From Tillandsia leiboldiana (lineage: Eukaryota; Streptophyta; Magnoliopsida; Poales; Bromeliaceae), in assembly GCA_029204045.2 (NCBI GenBank), contig CM055074.1, forward strand, positions 21,885,471-21,949,470: a stretch of DNA of 64,000 nt, given 5' to 3'. Shown one piece after another: positions 21,178 to 32,328 of the stretch. The notes under the pieces are model-generated. The model searched no databases. It saw only the letters and a list, made by a program, of their open reading frames with translations, and had not been told where the DNA came from. The position numbers were made by a program, and so were the translations under genes. The number at the start of each line of letters is the position of its first letter. The stretch's first letter is position 1.

Positions 21178-22576
21178 TGTTGGTTTTTTATAATGTAGGA
21201 TCCACAAGGATCTAAATAAGTACTATCAAACAACTAGAGGGGGGTGAATAGGTGTAATACTTATAAAACCAAATCTCAGTGCAAAATAAAAACTAATGCG
21301 GAAAATAAAAACAGCACACCGAGATTTACGTGGAAACTCCAATCCAGGAGAAAAACCACGGGACCAACACGCAATAACAATCCACTAAGAATAGAAGAAT
21401 AACAAGGTGATTACCGACTCCACGGACTCAACCCCTCCTTCAGCTTCTTCGGACCTTGCGCTGACCGGTTGGATGTCCACGCAATAACAATCCACTAAGA
21501 AAAGAAGAATAACAAGGTGATTACCGTCTCCACGGATTTAACCCCTCCTTCAACTTCTTCGGACCTCGCGCTCCACCGTTTGCACGTCCACTGCACACGT
21601 TCGAATCCACGAACGCCACTCGAATCCACGAGCACACGTTTCGAATCCACGAAACGCGTTTAGCACACCGAATCCACGATGCCACGCGAATCCACGACAC
21701 AAACTCAGTCGATAAGAATATTGACTTCGATGGTGATCCTTTGCTTAGATTCTCATTGAGGAACCGTAGAAGAAATCTCTAAGCAAAGATTAGATCTATT
21801 CGACAAAAGATATGTTCTTGAAAGAAACGTCGAATTGACCTAAAAGAGGCTAAAAAGAAGAACGATAAAAACCTAGCCTCTCGGGTTGCTCTCAAGTGTT
21901 TAATTAATTAATCGGCCGTGCTCCCTACGTTTTTGAGAAACCCTAAATGTCTATTTATAGTTTAGAAACCTTTGGAAAGAGATAAGAATCAAAAACTTAC
22001 CTTATCTGGAAATTTTCAGGACGGCGATCCGGATTGGATTTACTGTAATCCGGATCGTCGTAGAGAGTTAGACAATTCCAGAAAAACAAGGGTTCGGGAT
22101 CCGGATTGAAAAGCCCGATCCGAATCGTTCATGTATTCCAGCAAATACCCATGTTCGGGATCCGGATCGAAATGGCCATGATCCGGATTGGATTTGCCAA
22201 TGAACAATCACCCTTCGGGATCCGGATTGGACTGTCTGATCCGGATCCTGAACATGACCCATGTCCAGTTCTTGATTTTTATGCAATTAAAAATTCATCC
22301 AAGTGTTTCTACACTATAAGAAAGTATTCGGATCACCAAAATTATTTAGTTAACCATACCTGATCCTTTTGAATACTTTCTTCTTGAGATTGACGTAACT
22401 GATCCACAATTCTTCAACTTCAATCTTCAAGACTCAAGACACTGAGTGTCAACTTGAGCTCTTATTGAATCTTCTCTAGGTCTTTGATTGCTGATTGACA
22501 ATTTGATCCCTTTAAGACTCCGACTCAACTCACTGACTTGACTCACGAAATATGCCAACACCAAAATGCCGTAACA
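21178..22576 (-). repeat. 3' LTR of C (1399 bp)
   Basis: Starts TGTTGGTTTTTTATAATG and ends ATGCCGTAACA, followed by the polypurine tract at 22577. It contains the 110-bp tandem duplication, the GAATCCACG array and the GATCCGGATC array as in D. Confidence 0.94.
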
Positions 22577-24437
22577 ATCTCCCCCTTTGGCAATTTCGTG
22601 ACAAAACCCAAAAATACATAAAAGCGCTCAAGTCACTCATCTTAAACCAAAAAGTCGAAACTCAATGTCATCACCAAAACATTGACTTTCTTTGCGTGAA
22701 AGATCCAATAAATACAAAATTACTTTTGAACCAAACAGTCCTAGAACATACTCTATGACTTAGGACTTGGAGTCTTAAAGTGATGTAATTCCTGCAAAAC
22801 AAAATTCCAAACAAAAACAAACGTTAGTCGTTAGAAATTAGAATCCTACATTTGATTCGTCCTTTTGGTTCTTTTATTTTTCGGCTCTTTCAGTCCTTTC
22901 TTTATCTCCCCCTATTAGTCCTTTCTTTATCTCCCCCTATCAAGAGCATCTCTAACATGTTCTCCATGTTCTCCATGTTCTCCATGTTCTCCCCCCTGTC
23001 TTGAGCATTTATGTTCTCCCCCTTTGTGATACGATTATTATTTTCTGTTCTCCCCCTTTTTGTCACAAATTGTCAAACAGTGAGCATACTAGAGAAAAGG
23101 AAATCACTAACAACATTAGTTCATAGAGAAAGAGAGGTAAAAGCTCAGTTCTGGTATATAACAAAAAAATGCAGATTGCGTACCTGTACCAGAAAGCAAA
23201 AATCAAATAATTTCTTGAAACAAATCCAGATTTTGGAATCTTTTCAAATACCGATTTGTATTCCATCAAGAAATCAATTTAAGTGCTTTAAACAATGAAT
23301 TCACACAGACGCCATTCAATCCAATTAATTTCACGAAATTAAAAAGATTTACTCCAAAATCATGAAAAACAAAGATAAGGCATTATAAACAGTTTTTCAT
23401 GATATCCATAAAAACCAGAAAAAGTATGTAAGCACTTTAGCGCATCAACTTTAAACAAAAGTCATCGTTTCATGCAACAAGAAATAGATTATACCAAATA
23501 TATCAAAAATACTCAAAAATGAAACGAAAATTTATGGAAATTAAAACCCTTAAAGTTGAACAACTTCAATCACATCTAACATGATCTTATGCGTAATGCC
23601 TTTATCAAATCATCAATTTGGTAAAGAAAATAAAATACCAAGATCAATAGATGTCTAACATCCCAGATAAATTAGATAATGTATCTAGTCAATTTATTGA
23701 AGAGAGTGGCTCTTTGAGCATCTTTCATTAAAAATCCCACCTTATACCAACCTTGAAATTTTGACAGAGTCAAGTATTTCAACATGCATTTTATTTAATC
23801 AAACTTGAAAAACCTTGCTTGGTATACATGTGGTAGCTGCACACAGTACTCGGACGACCGAGGTGGTAGCTCTTTCCTCCATGTGGTGGTAGTTTTCACA
23901 CTCCTCATTGGGATGTAACTCTTTCCACATCTTTTGAGCATAATACTTTTTCTTTGACTCCCCCTCAATTGGCTATCAATTATTTAAGATATAAAGTATT
24001 CAGCCAAATATTGATCTCGATTTCATACTCGACTAAACAGTCAAATAAGATAAAAACTATACCAAGAGATCATCGAGAGAGAAATTGACTTTAATCACTT
24101 AAAAGATGACTTAATTAACATAAATGATCATTGCAACATCGAAATATTATGATGTCAAAAGCATAATAGATTTCTAAATGCGTGAAAAGATGCAATTAAA
24201 GTCAATATGACCAATGCTCCAAGATTATGATTATGGAGTAAAGTTGATAATCCATATAAAATTAATTTGGAGTGAATGAACGTGAAACCCCTTTTTATTC
24301 AATGCACTTGTTCATTAAAAACCTTTTGTTCAAGAACAAAACATAAAACCAAGAGCATTGAAAAAACATGTAATGCAAAGATTAAGAAAAATATGAAGGG
24401 AAAACCAATCAAAGCATTACATACAGTCATAAGCTAA
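22577..24437 (-). other. 3' noncoding region of C
   Basis: The polypurine tract is at 22577-22590. Multiplied TCTCCCCCT copies are at about 22904-23060, including a local duplication relative to D (TCCTTTCTTTATCTCCCCCT twice). The conserved noncoding block is at about 23426-24290. No gene is supported. Confidence 0.85.
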
Positions 24438-26388
24438 TTAGAACTTAAGACAAGGAAAGATATCACCTTTTCGAATCCAAAATCGCTGGATTTTGGGTTG
24501 TCTTGATTCGTTGTGGCCGGGGGTTGTCCGCTTTGACTGTTGATCCACCTTAGGTCTTTGCCTCGCAATGATCCACTTATATGATTGATGTTGTGGCTCG
24601 GACCTTTGGTGGGTTGAGTGAACTCCTTTGACTTGATGTATCTTTTGAGTCCGTTGAGTCCGCTCCGTAGATGAAGTTGCCGAAGGATTTTTCTTTCTCT
24701 TTTTCGGGCAATTCTTCACCAAATGTCCTTCAAGTCCACATAGGTGACAAGTTCTTCCTTTCAATTTAGTTGTGGAACTTGAAGCCTTCACAGTTTGGTT
24801 CTTTTTAAATCCCAAACAAACCTTGCTTGTTTGACCTAATCCGGACATACACTCAAGTTTCTTCGAACCAGTTGAAAGCCTTTGTATGTCGGATTTAAGT
24901 TCATGAACTTGCTTTGTCAAAGCTTGGTTGGTGATATGAATCTCCTCAAACTGCTTTTCAAGAAAATCAATCTTGTTAATATGGGAATTAACGATCGTTT
25001 CCGATTGATTTAACTTTTCTTGGAGGATTTTATTATTATCCAATAAAAGCTCTCGTTCCTCCTCGAGATCATGAAGATTGATCTTTAAAGCATGATTCTC
25101 GTCTTGATTCTCAAGTCGTTGCTTCCTCAACTTCTTGATATGCTTGGCCATCTTCTTAGATTCCGCAAGAAGTTGTTGATATGCCTCAACGAGTTCTTCT
25201 TCGTCCGACTCCCCCTCACTTGATGACTCTCCGCCGGATGTTGATGTTTCATGCAAAATCAAAGGAATAGAGTCAGTGATTAAAGATGATAAGCAAACAT
25301 TAGAAGAGGGAATTTGAGAAGCATGTAAGGCAACGACTTTTTCCTCTTTACTTGAGGTCGATTCATTAGAAGTAGAATCGTCCCAAGTTTTCGCTTGCAA
25401 AGCCTTCTTTTTATATGATTTCGGAGAAGGACATTCCGTTGAAAAATGGTCGTAGCCTTTGCATCTATAGCATTGGATTTCCCCTTCGAAATCATCTTTT
25501 TCTTTTTCTTTAGAAGGTTTTGCAACGCCTTTGAGATTAGAGGATTTAGAACCCGATGTTCCTTTAGATGGTTTCGTGGATGAAGATCCATCGGTTCGAT
25601 TCTTCCAAAATTTCCGACGAAATTTCTTTGTGATCCGCGCCAATTGTTCTTCAAAATCGGCAAAAGAGATTTCATCGTCGGAACTTGATTCGCTATCTTC
25701 TTCCTTTGTTGATTTGAATGCAATACCTGTAAGCTTAGAAGAAGACTTGGAAGAAACTTGATTAGTAGGAAAAGTCATTCCATAAGTTTGCAAAACACCT
25801 ACTAATTCCTCTATACTCATCTCATCCGGATGACTAACGGTTTCAATGGCGGTAACTTTTGCCCTAAACCGTTCCGGAAGAGTTCGAAGTATCTTTCTTA
25901 TAATTTTCGACTCCGGGATCTTTTCTCCTAAATTAGTACAAGTATTGATCACATCTTGAAGTCTAGTGTAATAATCTGTAAACAATTCATGCTCTTCCAT
26001 ATGAATAGAGCCAAATTGACTTGTAAGCATCTGGAGCTTTTGAATTTTTACAAGATTAGTACCCTCATGTGTAATTTTGAGAATATCCCAAATTTCCTTC
26101 GCGGTTTCACACGCGGAAATTCGTGTGAACTCAGTCGAGGAAAGAGAATTAAATACCTTTCCCATTGTAAGAAGATCTTTCAAATTCCTCTTTGGACCAT
26201 CTAGAGCGAGGTTTTGGGGTAGTAGAATTTCCTACTTCCTCAACAGGATGCACCCAACCGTATTCCACGGATTGCCATACCCGCTCATCAATTGCGACGA
26301 GAAAAGCTCTCATCCGCACTTTCCAATAAGCATAATTAGTCCCATCAAAAAGAGGAGGTCTATAAATATTACCACTTTTACCCATCAT
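24438..26388 (-). pseudogene. gag: Gag of C, frameshifted
   Basis: Homologous over its whole length to the D Gag, with both CCHC knuckles (CYRCKGYDHFSTEC and CHLCGLEGHLVKNC) and the coiled coil. Compared with D, 11 bases are missing near 26151-26155, between two ATA triplets, which shifts the frame after residue 77 or so and separates the N-terminal part (26388 to about 26155) from the remaining 570 or so codons. One knuckle residue before the His is Asp instead of Gly. The start chosen is ATG at 26388, equivalent to that of D. Confidence 0.9.
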
Positions 26389-26408
26389 GATAGATAAGTC
26401 TAAAACCC

Positions 26409-26420
26409 GCTCTGATACCA
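26409..26420 (-). other. Primer-binding site of C
   Basis: The minus strand reads TGGTATCAGAGC, an exact match to the common initiator-Met tRNA primer site, two bases from the LTR. Confidence 0.88.
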
Positions 26421-26422
26421 AT

Positions 26423-27823
26423 TGTTGGTTTTTTATAATGTAGGATCCACAAGGATCTAAATAGGTACTATCAAACAACTAGAGGGGGGGTGAATAGGTG
26501 TAATACTTATAAAACCAAATCTCAGTGCAAAATAAAAACCAATGCGGAAAATAAAAACAGCACACCGAGATTTACTTGGAAACTCCAATCCAGGAGAAAA
26601 ACCACGGGACCAACACGCAATAACAATCCACTAAGAATAGAAGAATAACAAGGTAATTACCGACTCCACGGACTCAACCCCTCCTTCAGCTTCTTCGGAC
26701 CTTGCGCTGACCGGTTGGATGTCCACGCAATAACAATCCACTAAGAAAAGAAGAATAACAAGGTGATTACCGTCTCCACGGATTTAACCCCTCCTTCAAC
26801 TTCTTCGGACCTCGCGCTCCACCGTTTGCACGTCCACTGCACACGTTCGAATCCACGAACGCCACTCGAATCCACGAGCACACGTTTCGAATCCACGAAA
26901 CGCCTTTAGCACACCGAATCCACGATGCCACGTCGAATCCACGACGCAAACTCAGTCGATAAGAATATTGACTTCGATGGTGATCCTTTGCTTAGATTCT
27001 CATTGAGGAACCGTAGAAGAAATCTCTAAGCAAATATTAGATCAATTCGACAAAAGATATGTTCTTGAAAGAAACGTCGAATTGACCTAAAAGAGACTAA
27101 AAAGAAGAACGATAAAAACCTAGCCTCTCGGGTTGCTCTCAAGTGTTTAATTAATTAATCGGCCGTGCTCCCCACGTTTTTGAGAAACCCTAAATGTCTA
27201 TTTATAGTTTAGAAACCTTTGGAAAGAGATAAGAATCAAAAACTTACCTTATTTGGAAATTTTCAGGACGGTGATCCGAATTGGATTTACTGCGATCTGG
27301 ATCGTCGTAGCGAGTTAGACAATTCCAGAAAAACAAGAGTTCGGGATCCGGATTGAAAAGCCCGATCCGGATCGTTCATGTATTCCAGCAAATACCCATG
27401 TTCGGGATCCGGATCGAAATGGCCATGATCCGGATTGGATTTGCCAATGAACAATCACCCTTCGGGATCCGGATTGGACTGTCTGATCCGGATCCTGAAC
27501 ATGACCCATGTCCAGTTCTTGATTTTTATGCAATTAAAAATTCATCCAAGTGTTTCTACACTATAAGAAAGTATTCGGATCACCAAAATTATTTAGTTAA
27601 CCATACCTGATACTTTTGAATACTTTCTTCTTGAGATTGATGTGACTGATCCACAATTCTTCAACTTCAATCTTCAAGACTCAAGACACTGAGTGTCAAC
27701 TTGAGCTCTTGTTGAATCTTCTCTAGGTCTTTGATTGCTGATTGACAATTTGATCCCTTTAAGACTCCGACTCAACTCACTGACTTGACTCACGAAATAT
27801 GCCAACACCAAAATGCCGTAACA
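26423..27823 (-). repeat. 5' LTR of C (1401 bp)
   Basis: Starts TGTTGGTTTTTTATAATG and ends ATGCCGTAACA before the GGAAT duplication. By eye there are about 25 differences from the 3' LTR. Confidence 0.94.
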
Positions 27824-27828
27824 GGAAT

Positions 27829-28528
27829 CTCTAAGCAAAGACTAGATCAATTCGACAAAAGATATGTTCTTGAAAGAACCGTCGAATTGACCTAAAAGAG
27901 GCTATAAAGAAGAACGATAAAAACCTAGCCTCTAGGGTTGCTCTCAAGTGTTTTATAAATTGATCGGTAGTTTTTGAGAAACCCTAAATGTCTATTTATA
28001 GTTTAGAAACCTTTGGAAAGAGATAAGCATCAAAAACTGCCTTAACAGAAATTTTCCCGCACGACGATCCGGATCAGATTTACGGCGATCCTGATCGTCG
28101 TCTTTTTTCAGCAATTCCTGAAAAAACAAGGTTCGGGATCCGGATCGGAATTCTGATCCGGATCGGAATTCTGATCCGGATCGGTTCAGGATCAGAAATT
28201 CTGAAACATCCAATTTGTCCAGTTTTTTATTTTTAAGCAATGAAAACTTATCCAAGTGTTTCTAAACCACTCAAATGTATTCGGATCACCAAAATTATTT
28301 AGTTAAACGTACCTGATCAATCCGAATCCATTTTCCTTAAGATTGATGTATATGATTCACAATTCTTCAACTTCAATCTTCAAAACTCAAAGCCCTAAGT
28401 GTCAACTTGAGCTCTTGTTGAATCTTCTCTGAGTCTTTGATTGCTGATTGACAATTTGATCACTTCAAGACTCCGACTCAACTCAACAACTCAACTCACG
28501 AAATATGCCAATACAAAAAGCCGTAACA
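27829..28528 (-). repeat. 5' LTR of B, right piece
   Basis: Resumes with CTCTAAGCAAAGACTAG after GGAAT, collinear with 16456 onward in the 3' LTR, and ends CCGTAACA. It contains the shorter version of the 18-bp palindrome repeat (about 28135-28185). Confidence 0.92.
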
Positions 28529-28546
28529 AACTTAAATTCCGTAACA
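28529..28546 (-). repeat. Tail of A 3' LTR with B target duplication
   Basis: AACTT (the duplicated target of B) plus the last 13 bases, AAATTCCGTAACA, identical to the end of the A 5' LTR at 38792-38804. Confidence 0.93.
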
Positions 28547-29274
28547 ATCTCCCCCTTTGGCGGTTTCGTGACAAAACACAAATCCACTCAAGAAAATTCA
28601 AAAAGATATTTTTGTTGCTATCACCATACAACAAAAATTTACAATGAGATCCAAATAAAAATAGATACATGAGTTAAACTCCTAAAACAGACTCTAGACT
28701 TAGACATCTGTACTCTCTGCAAAAGAAATCATTCTTGACAAAAGAAATCGTTAGATACCTCAAGAATTTTATGTCATTCAAAAACCACATACAGAGATGT
28801 AGTTTATACTCATTTATACTTACCATGACATTTATACATTCAGATATGTAACTGGATCATAGTTAAAAACCAACATATCTTCTATGCAATCAAAAACCAA
28901 ATGTCACAAACTTGTTAGTGAACATCAACTTGTTAGTTATATTACATGCCCAAATAGTTAATCGAATAGTTAGTCAAGGCATGCATGTAATCACAAAAGA
29001 AAACCAAAAGTTGAAGTTCTACTTACCTTCATGGTTCACAACTGGACAATCGAGACAATCGATAATCGATCATAGTTTCATTGTTCAAACTGTTCTAATA
29101 TTCTCTCCCCTTTTTTGTCACAAAATTAGCCAAAATTACCAAAATGGAGAGAAAAGTTAACAAGTTCAAGAACCAAAACTGTGAGAATTGAAACTATATA
29201 TAAACTAAAACTTAAAAACCTGCACAAGAAAAGATTAAAAATCTGCACAAGAAAAAGAAAAGTTTGAGTGCAAA
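28547..29274 (-). other. 3' noncoding region of A with polypurine tracts
   Basis: The polypurine tract is next to the LTR (ATCTCCCCCTTTGG on plus, 28547-28560), and a second CTCTCCCCTTTTTTGTCAC copy is at about 29102. Element E has the same layout (56099 and about 56655). No gene is seen. Confidence 0.85.
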
Positions 29275-30660
29275 TCAATCATCTGAGTCAGAGTCTTCAG
29301 AGCTCGTGCAGCCCATCTTAGAGAACATCTTTTTCACCAGCTTGTTCATTGAATTGACCTTCTTAGTTATGGTAATATGAGCTGCCGTGATGAGCTCAAG
29401 CTCATTGGAAATTCTCTTCTGTTCCTTCGAAATCTGTTCCTGCTCAGAAGATAATCGTTGTTGTTCTTTGTAGATGGATGAGACTGATGCTTCATCCGCT
29501 GGTGCGGGTTCTGGTTGTGATGGTGATGCGGAAGTGCCGGTACTGGGTTTCGTTCCGCATGGAGGAACTGGAGTGACATGCGGCAATTTGTGAAGAGACT
29601 TGACAATGGTGGACTCATCGATCATGCCCAAGCAGTGATGATATGTTGTTGAACTAATATCAACTTGAAATCTCTTTAAGATCCTCATTATAATCAATGG
29701 AAATGGGATCCTTTCAGTGGGATGAGGATGCTCAACATATCTCGTCATTCTATTCCAAATAACGTATGGAATGTTGATATTTAATCCCATTGCCTCTGAC
29801 GGATGTCCTAAGAGATACAAAAACAGCATTTGTTCCCATCTCAAGACTTTCGTCTGCATATTTGGAAGGATATTGTAACATGTGATGAAGTTTAGGAACC
29901 TGTACCCAAGACGAAGTTCTTTGGATTTGATAGACTTCTCCGTTGATTGAGTTCCCTCCAAACATATTCCCTTTATGACCATTTGCCACATCGTGTTTGT
30001 CAAAACCTTTCCCTTCAAGTAATTAACTCCTGTCTTGCTGGCTTGCATTCCCAAAACCTCGCCAATTAACTGTGGAGTAATTTTAAACCTTGTGCCTTGG
30101 ATATTCGTGTAAAACTCCATCGGACCATTTTCATTTTCTCGAAGGTGCCGTGCATTTGTATAGAAGGTCCTCACGTGATGCAGACAGTATCCAAGCATTT
30201 CTGGGAATCGGCATACTTGAATAAGGTTTGCTTGTTCAATCAGAACACCAAACTCAGGGGAGTGATCTCGTAGAGCCTCAATATTAACATGCCTCTCGCC
30301 AATGCACTCACGATTCTCAAATGCCCTTTGGCGATCCGCATTAACGAACACTTGTTCCTCACGAGGTGGAGAATCCGGAACTATTGGTTCGTTAATCTCG
30401 AAACCTCGTGCTCGTCCAAACCGTCGAGCCAGTTTTTTTCTTTTCATTGAGATAGAGGATGTCATTGGCGCTTTACCTTTTGACGTGTCGAACGTCTTTT
30501 GCTTAGGTTGAACAGACATTGATTCATCATCCGACAGTTTGTCCCAATCAACTTCTTGATTATCTGCTTCAGCCTCTGAGTCGCTGACAAGAAGAAACTC
30601 ACCTTTCCGTTGAGTTTTCTTAGCTCTTTTCAGTTTGTTTGTTGCTCGAGTGTGTACCAT
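29275..30660 (-). CDS. Extra 3' ORF of A in env-like position, 461 aa, plant transposon-protein domain
   Basis: Intact ORF downstream of pol, where Sireviruses carry an env-like gene. ATG at 30660 is chosen for its strong context (GCCATGG), conserved in E. Visible parts: a basic N-terminus (MVHTRATNKLKRAKK), an acidic serine stretch, a second basic patch (KRKKLARRFGRARG), a globular core of about residues 105-345 (RECIGERHVN, VRTFYTNA, ITPQLIGEVLGM, LFLYLLGHP, YVIWNRMTRYVEHPHPTERI), a Pro/Ser linker, a coiled coil at about 390-450 and an acidic tail. The core resembles the putative plant transposon protein domain (Transposase_32, PF20167). No signal peptide or membrane span is evident from this start, so an envelope role is doubtful; the basic patches suggest nuclear location or nucleic-acid binding (inference). 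Its function is unknown. Confidence 0.82.
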   Translation of the reverse strand: MVHTRATNKLKRAKKTQRKGEFLLVSDSEAEADNQEVDWDKLSDDESMSVQPKQKTFDTSKGKAPMTSSISMKRKKLARRFGRARGFEINEPIVPDSPPREEQVFVNADRQRAFENRECIGERHVNIEALRDHSPEFGVLIEQANLIQVCRFPEMLGYCLHHVRTFYTNARHLRENENGPMEFYTNIQGTRFKITPQLIGEVLGMQASKTGVNYLKGKVLTNTMWQMVIKGICLEGTQSTEKSIKSKELRLGYRFLNFITCYNILPNMQTKVLRWEQMLFLYLLGHPSEAMGLNINIPYVIWNRMTRYVEHPHPTERIPFPLIIMRILKRFQVDISSTTYHHCLGMIDESTIVKSLHKLPHVTPVPPCGTKPSTGTSASPSQPEPAPADEASVSSIYKEQQRLSSEQEQISKEQKRISNELELITAAHITITKKVNSMNKLVKKMFSKMGCTSSEDSDSDD

Positions 30661-30723
30661 GGCAACTAGCAGGAAGATGATCCATGAAAACGTCATTGTT
30701 GCTATTACTTGTGAAAAGAAATC

Positions 30724-31107
30724 CTGTGAGCAACAACTCAAGAACACGAAAAAATTGTTAATTTTAAAAAATTTGAAAAATTGTACCCAAACAATCATTA
30801 TCGTGTAGAGAGATTAAGAATCAAATTAGTTTTGCAAAAGGAATTTTAAAAATAGATCAATCGCATGATTTTCGAAAAATTCCCATTATATGCCCTAAAA
30901 CCGAAATTTTTGAAATCGAAGGCCAAAAATCCGTTTATCATTAGAATACCTAGCATATAATCAAAACTAATCTACCCAGAGTTCTTATTTCAAAAGAAAT
31001 TTGATCAAAAACCATCCACAAACGAAAAAGATACAGAAATTTCATCACGTTTTGAGGAAGAATATGAAAAACTGTGAAAAATCGAGATTTTGATCAATAA
31101 AACTTAC
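30724..31107 (-). other. Predicted 5' leader intron of the A 3' ORF (384 nt)
   Basis: On the minus strand, donor CCAA/GTAAGT starts at 31107 and acceptor TTGCTCACAG/GAT ends at 30724, 63 nt before the ORF start. Element E has matching donor and acceptor exactly 384 nt apart (58632 to 58249). Splicing is predicted, not shown. Confidence 0.6.
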
Positions 31108-31222
31108 TTGGAATCGAAGAACTTGAGTTTGAAAGCTTCCAAGATGGATGAATTCTAGAGAGAGAAGCTCTGGAGACTTTTGAACAAAAGATTGAAGTAA
31201 AAGAAATCAAAACCCTTTTGTT

Positions 31223-31398
31223 CTATATAAAACCCTAGCCGCGATCCGGATCAGTTCGTGATTTCAATCCGGATTGGCTACCCGCAGAAAAAATCTGCGT
31301 TCGGGATCCGGATCGGCATGTCCAATCCGGATCGTCTGCCCGCAGAAAAATATCTGCGTTCGGGATCCGGATCGGCATGTCCAATCCGGATCGGCTCC
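31223..31398 (-). promoter_or_regulatory. LTR-like promoter block of the A 3' ORF
   Basis: GATCCGGATC-type palindromes are repeated between 31242 and 31398. On the minus strand they are followed about 10 nt later by TTTTATATAG (31232-31223), a good TATA box. The palindromes and TTCGGGATCCGGAT units are the same as those in the LTR upstream of its TATA box. This suggests a separate transcript for the 3' ORF. Confidence 0.65.
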
Positions 31399-31450
31399 AA
31401 CTTTTTCTTTAGAATAATTTAGAAAAATTTCACAAAATCCAGAAAAAGAT

Positions 31451-32260
31451 TGTAAGCACTTTTGTGTATCAACTTTAAACGAAAATCATCGTTTCATACA
31501 ACAAGAAATAGATTATGCCAAATCTATCAATAACATCCAACAAATGAAACGAAAATTTATAAAAATTAAATCCCTTAAAGTTGAACAACTTCAATTACAT
31601 CTAACTTGATCTTATGAGTAATGCCTTTATCAAATCATCAATTCGGTAAAGAAAATGAAATACAAAGATCAATAGATGTCTGAAATCCCAGATAAGTTAG
31701 ATAATATATCTAGTCAATTTATTGAAGAGAGTGACTCTTTGAGCATCCTTCATTAAAGTTCCCACCTTATACCAACCTTGAAATTTTGACAGAGTCAAGT
31801 ATTTCAACATGCATTTTATTTAATCAAACTCGAAAAACTTTGCTTGGTATACATGTGGTAGCTGCACACAGTACTCGGACGACCGAGATGGTAGCTCTTT
31901 CCTCCATGTGGTGGTAGTTTTCACACTCCTCATTGGGATGTAACTCTTTCCACATCTTTTGAGCATAACACTTTTTCTTTGACTCCCCCTCAATTGGCTA
32001 TCAATTATTTAAGATATAAAGTATTCAACCAAAAATTGATCTCGATTTCATACTCGACTAAATGGTCAAATAAGATAATAACTATACCAAGAGATCATTG
32101 AGAGAGAAATTAACTTTGATCAAAACAAAGATGATTTAATTGACATAAATGATCATTGCATCAAATAAAATATTATGATATCTAAAGCATAATAAATTTC
32201 TAAATATATAAAAGGATGCAGTTAAAGTCAATAAAACTAATGCTCAATTAATGTTCTATG
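31451..32260 (-). other. Conserved noncoding block, copy A
   Basis: Lies between the pol stop (32329) and the 3' ORF promoter block. It is alignable over its length with D, C and E; the gag-only elements keep it directly downstream of gag. There are no conserved ORFs. Confidence 0.75.
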
Positions 32261-32328
32261 ACTAAGCATAGATAATGAACAAAAACACAAAAACAAAACC
32301 TAACCTAAACAAGAGTTTCAAAAAGAGG

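Larger units (their letters stand above)
21178..27823 (-). mobile_element. Gag-only copia element C, nested in B
   Basis: LTRs of 1399 and 1401 bp flank 3846 bp of internal sequence. GGAAT target duplications are at 21173-21177 and 27824-27828. It is complete in structure (LTR, polypurine tract, gag, primer site, LTR) but has no pol and a frameshifted gag. It is the innermost and so the latest insertion of the nest. Confidence 0.95.
15968..28528 (-). mobile_element. Gag-only copia element B, nested in A, carrying C
   Basis: Bounded by TGTAGG and CCGTAACA and flanked by AACTT at 15963-15967 and 28529-28533. Its LTRs are 1207 bp (3') and about 1190 bp (5', split by element C). The internal part (17175-20687) has gag only. 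B forms a separate subfamily from C and D: shorter LTRs, one copy of the 110-bp unit, and an 18-bp repeat expansion. Confidence 0.93.

Noticed and set aside
15968..28528. A genuinely new system type inside the nest
   Set aside because: Every segment is explained by LTRs, gag and noncoding parts of two known-style copia subfamilies. The novelty lies in the gag-only lineage and the 3' ORF promoter, reported as findings.
30661..30798. Hydrophobic N-terminal extension (SWIIFLLVA) of the A 3' ORF as a signal peptide or membrane anchor
   Set aside because: The homologous ATG is GTG in E, the segment lies at the predicted splice acceptor and leader, and the downstream ATG has the better context in both copies.
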